Assembly: GCA_026168455.1 (NCBI GenBank)
Contig: CM047427.1
Span: forward strand, 58,667,249-58,731,248
DNA: 64,000 nucleotides
Direction of reading: 5' to 3'
DNA from: Theocolax elegans
Lineage: Eukaryota; Arthropoda; Insecta; Hymenoptera; Cerocephalidae
The position numbers and the translations under genes are program-made. The notes under the pieces were generated by a model. That model did no database searches. It had not been told where the DNA came from and was given only the letters and a program-made list of their open reading frames with translations. Of this stretch, positions 59,736 through 64,000 are shown piece after piece. Position 1 is the first letter of the stretch. Each line of letters begins with the position of its first letter.

Positions 59736-61863
59736 GTGAGGTGTCCCAACGTGGAAACGGATCTGTAAATACACACATACACGCAACGATTGTAAAATAT
59801 CGGTCGAAAAAAACTTGTTTTATCATCGTACAATTTTCGAAGAAAAGCCGCTGCGTTAACAGGTAGATCCAAGTGCGCATACATGTTTGTAGGTAGCGCA
59901 GTGGGTTTCCACGGTTTATACAGGTGCGTAAGCGTAAAATCGACCACCGAGTTGAATACAGTTGGAACGTTTGCTCGAAAATCGTATCGAAGGCTGGAGC
60001 GGGGAGGGTGAGGCCTCCGCCCAAGCGCCCAAGCGCCCAAGCGCCCAAAGAGAATAACGTCCTGTGTCCCTCCGGTCCCCTACCCCTCTCTACCGCTCCA
60101 TTCTTCGGCGTTGTCTGCCACGGGAAGCGGATCGCCCGCAGGCTCGGCAGGGGAACCGTCGAGAGCCGAGAGGGCCGCCGGTTTGGCGCCAGGGGCCTGC
60201 GGTTCGGCTCCTCCGATCCTCGGCGCTTTCCTTCCTTCCCTTTCCTCATCTCTCCTCTCCTCTCCTCTCCTCTAGCTCATCCTCCATCTCTCATCGAAGC
60301 TCAGTAGCGACTTACGAGAGTGCCGAGAGTGCCCGCTGGTTCCGAAGACTCGCGCAGTCGTGCTCAACCGAGCCCATGTAAATTTTGCGATTCGTTCGAG
60401 TATTCCCGCGCGAGCCCTATCTTGCCAGTGAAATTTGGAGCTGCGCCCTCGAGTTTTCGAGGAACAAGAACGCTCGGTTTTTTCCTCTCGGTGACAGGTG
60501 ACAGTTGACAGGTGACGGGTGCACAACTGTACAGGTGTGTATACGCGACTCGTCGAAAATCCGGCGGGTTTACCGATCAACCGGTTCGCACGCTTCTCCC
60601 CCAAATTAAGTAAACTCTCCACCCGATTACCCTGGAATTCTGAACGACACCTGGGGGATAACGGGCTTCCTTCGCATTCCTATCATTTAAATACATACAT
60701 CTTTGATTTACTAGGTCTTATTTACCAACCCTAAATAGGATTTTTTTCGACTTTCGTTAAAAATCCATATGCAACTTTTGATTACATCACCGCGAGAAAA
60801 AACAATACGCATTTTTAAAACCCAAGGAGCTTCATCAGGTGCTACGATTCCTTATAACTGCATTCATCAAATAACTTATTTCTTTTCGGAAGGTACTTTA
60901 TCGAGTGAGTATAGTCCTGTTTTTCTTTTCCGCATCTTTTTACACCCTCTTCTCTTCTTTTTTTCTCGATGGTTTTCGAGGAAATTCGTAGGCGTGATCG
61001 GAGGATCGGTTCCGCGTATACATCAAGTAGTCACTCGAGTTGTGCTCTTGATGGCGTTCCTCTTTCATACAACGACTTATTAATATTCGATAGAACTCTG
61101 AAAGATCGTGAGTAACGCCTATTACAGGATCGACCGTACCTTACGACTTACGATACAAATATATAAATCCCCTACGATGGGACATTCAGATTAAATGGAA
61201 TAATCTATGACTAAACGATAATAAGTTCCGATGCCTACGTCGATTTGTCGCGTGTTGTCGGTGTTGTACAATGCAATTAAAATCTTGAATTCCAATCAGC
61301 TATTTCCATTTGAATATTTTATTTTAAAACTTATAGTTTTCCTATTTATGTATATCGTCCACCAATCGAGAGTTTTAATTAACGTAAGACATTATATTAA
61401 GCATACGCTCAATTTTTTGGTTCCTCCAGTGGGAAATGTGTAATTGTTAACGAGATACTTTTTACCATCGTTAGTTATAGTAATAACCGATCAACCGGGA
61501 ATGTTCGATATATACACTTTTGGTACTCGTGCAGCTCTCTCAACGTTTTAAAATAGTTCGATAGAGTGAGTGGCGAATTCGATTTTCTCTCCCTCTCTCC
61601 CTCCCTCTCTCTCTCCCTCGGCAGTGATGAGCGATCCCTGTGTGTTCCGAGCTGTGTTTCTAGTGATTCTAGGGGCTGACGGGTCAAGAGACCAAAGATT
61701 ATCGTACGCTTCGATTCGTGATCTTGAGTCACCTGCGCGAACAACGCGATATAACACGACCAAACGAGAAAGAGCCATTACTCAAAAATAACGAAACTGC
61801 AGCGAGTCCAAGCAAAGACGACGAAATACCCACCGTCGCAAAGAAACCGACACGTACACACAC

Positions 61864-61864
<1 letters not shown>

Positions 61865-61912
<48 letters not shown>

Positions 61913-62070
61913 CACCGAAAAAACGGCTAATTCGCCATCTCAGCGTCGTCTATTTTTAGATGTATCGCTGCACGTCTGCAGCACCAGTACATCGATGTGT
62001 TTTCCTTTCCCTGGTCTCTCCCTCCCTCGCACTCTCTCCCTCCCTCTCTCTCTCTCTCTCTCTCTCTATC
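61865..62070. repeat. (GA)n and (CT)n pair upstream of Mad
   Basis: A (GA)n tract at 61869-61910 is followed by a (CT)n tract at 62027-62067 on the same strand; the two are complementary in sense. Confidence 0.9.
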
Positions 62071-62235
62071 CCGTGCGAGTTGCGCCTTATACGAGTTATA
62101 CGCCGACGCGCTATTCGGTGGAGCGGTTAGCGGTCTTCTGTCAATGCCTTCCTTATCTCCTTACCGCTTACCATCGTTATTTATACAAGTACTTCTCGCT
62201 CAGCGGGCATTTGCTGTCAAAATTTTCATTTCTAA

Positions 62236-62304
62236 CTAGTTATTACTTACTTGCTTACTTACTTACTTACGTACTTACTTTTACTTGCTTGCTTTCTTGC
62301 TTTC
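62236..62304. repeat. (ACTT)n/(GCTT)n tetramer array
   Basis: About fifteen imperfect ACTT/GCTT units lie shortly before the polypyrimidine tract and acceptor of the Mad 5' UTR exon. Confidence 0.85.
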
Positions 62305-62348
62305 GACCGACCGGGTATAACGATTAATTTTATTTTTTAATTTTACAG

Positions 62349-62462
62349 TGACCATACCCGTACCTGGATGTAACTATCTTATTCAATGGTAAACGGCTTC
62401 CCTGTCGTAAACCTACCGCCAACAAACAACTTGATCTCACAGTTTTCAACGCTATAGTTGTG
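62349..62462 (+). other. Mad: Mad 5' UTR exon
   Basis: TTTTAATTTTACAG precedes 62349 and GTGAGT starts at 62463, with a 91-bp intron to the next exon. The short interval has several stops and no start that extends into the next exon, so it is read as non-coding. Still further 5' exons and the promoter are not identified. Confidence 0.55.
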
Positions 62463-62615
62463 GTGAGTCTTTCCTACGATATTCACCATTTTACGTACAA
62501 CGATTGTATTTTATGCTTATGGAAACCGTATCACCATTTTTTTCTTTTTTTAGCTGAAAAAAGAGAAACTGGATCCAGTGAGGTGACACTAGCTTAAGCT
62601 TCTCTTCCATCCATC

Positions 62616-64000
<1,385 letters not shown>

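Larger units (their letters stand above)
56501..62348. other. Region upstream of Mad, no coding sequence seen
   Basis: AT-rich to about 59100, then GC-richer at 59110-59400 and 59950-60650, AT-rich again, and microsatellite-rich at 61580-62070. The GC-rich blocks are candidates for Mad promoters or 5' UTR exons, because the exon at 62349 begins with an acceptor and so needs an upstream exon. None could be fixed. Confidence 0.4.

Overview
The window is eukaryotic and reads as insect nuclear DNA. Introns and intergenic stretches are AT-rich and full of microsatellites. Coding exons carry standard GT/AG splice sites. The three recognisable genes are animal orthologues, and the SMAD is a Mad-type R-Smad. 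Exon sequence and the contrast between GC-rich coding blocks and AT-rich surroundings suggest Hymenoptera (ant, bee or wasp). That placement is an inference; no species is claimed.

Layout. Positions 1-13722 hold no recognised gene: AT-rich DNA with GC-richer promoter-like islands, one palindromic foldback element (2405-2726) and one orphan exon-like ORF (3975-4073). From 13723 to 43097 (+) lies a large gene for a KDM3/JMJD1-type JmjC histone H3K9 demethylase. I could join 17 coding exons with consistent phases, giving 2141 visible residues; the 5' end is not in view or not recognised. A 16.8-kb intron separates the first visible exon from the rest. It contains a ~1.25-kb foldback element carrying two nested insertions, one of them derived from 5S rRNA. 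A GC island and a 27-nt in-phase exon at 37114-37140 look like an internal promoter for a ~1055-residue short isoform that keeps the zinc-finger and JmjC parts.

The region 43098 to about 45800 is probably the Kdm3 3' UTR. A 792-bp palindromic element sits at 46732-47523. On the minus strand, 49970-51888 encodes a complete four-exon ADP-dependent glucokinase (481 residues). GC-rich, tandem-duplication-rich DNA at about 52540-56400 lies upstream of it. At the right edge (+), 62349-64000 holds a 5' UTR exon, the start codon, the whole MH1 domain, the linker and the first residues of MH2 of Mad; the gene continues beyond the window.

The genes are not an operon and share no evident pathway: chromatin demethylation, glycolytic sugar phosphorylation, and BMP/Dpp signal transduction. 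The points most worth a second look are the nested foldback with the 5S-derived insert, a 17-nt motif repeated in four of the longer Kdm3 introns but absent from its four short 3' introns, the internal Kdm3 start exon, and Kdm3 acceptor sites followed directly by donor-like GTGA/GTAA sequence.
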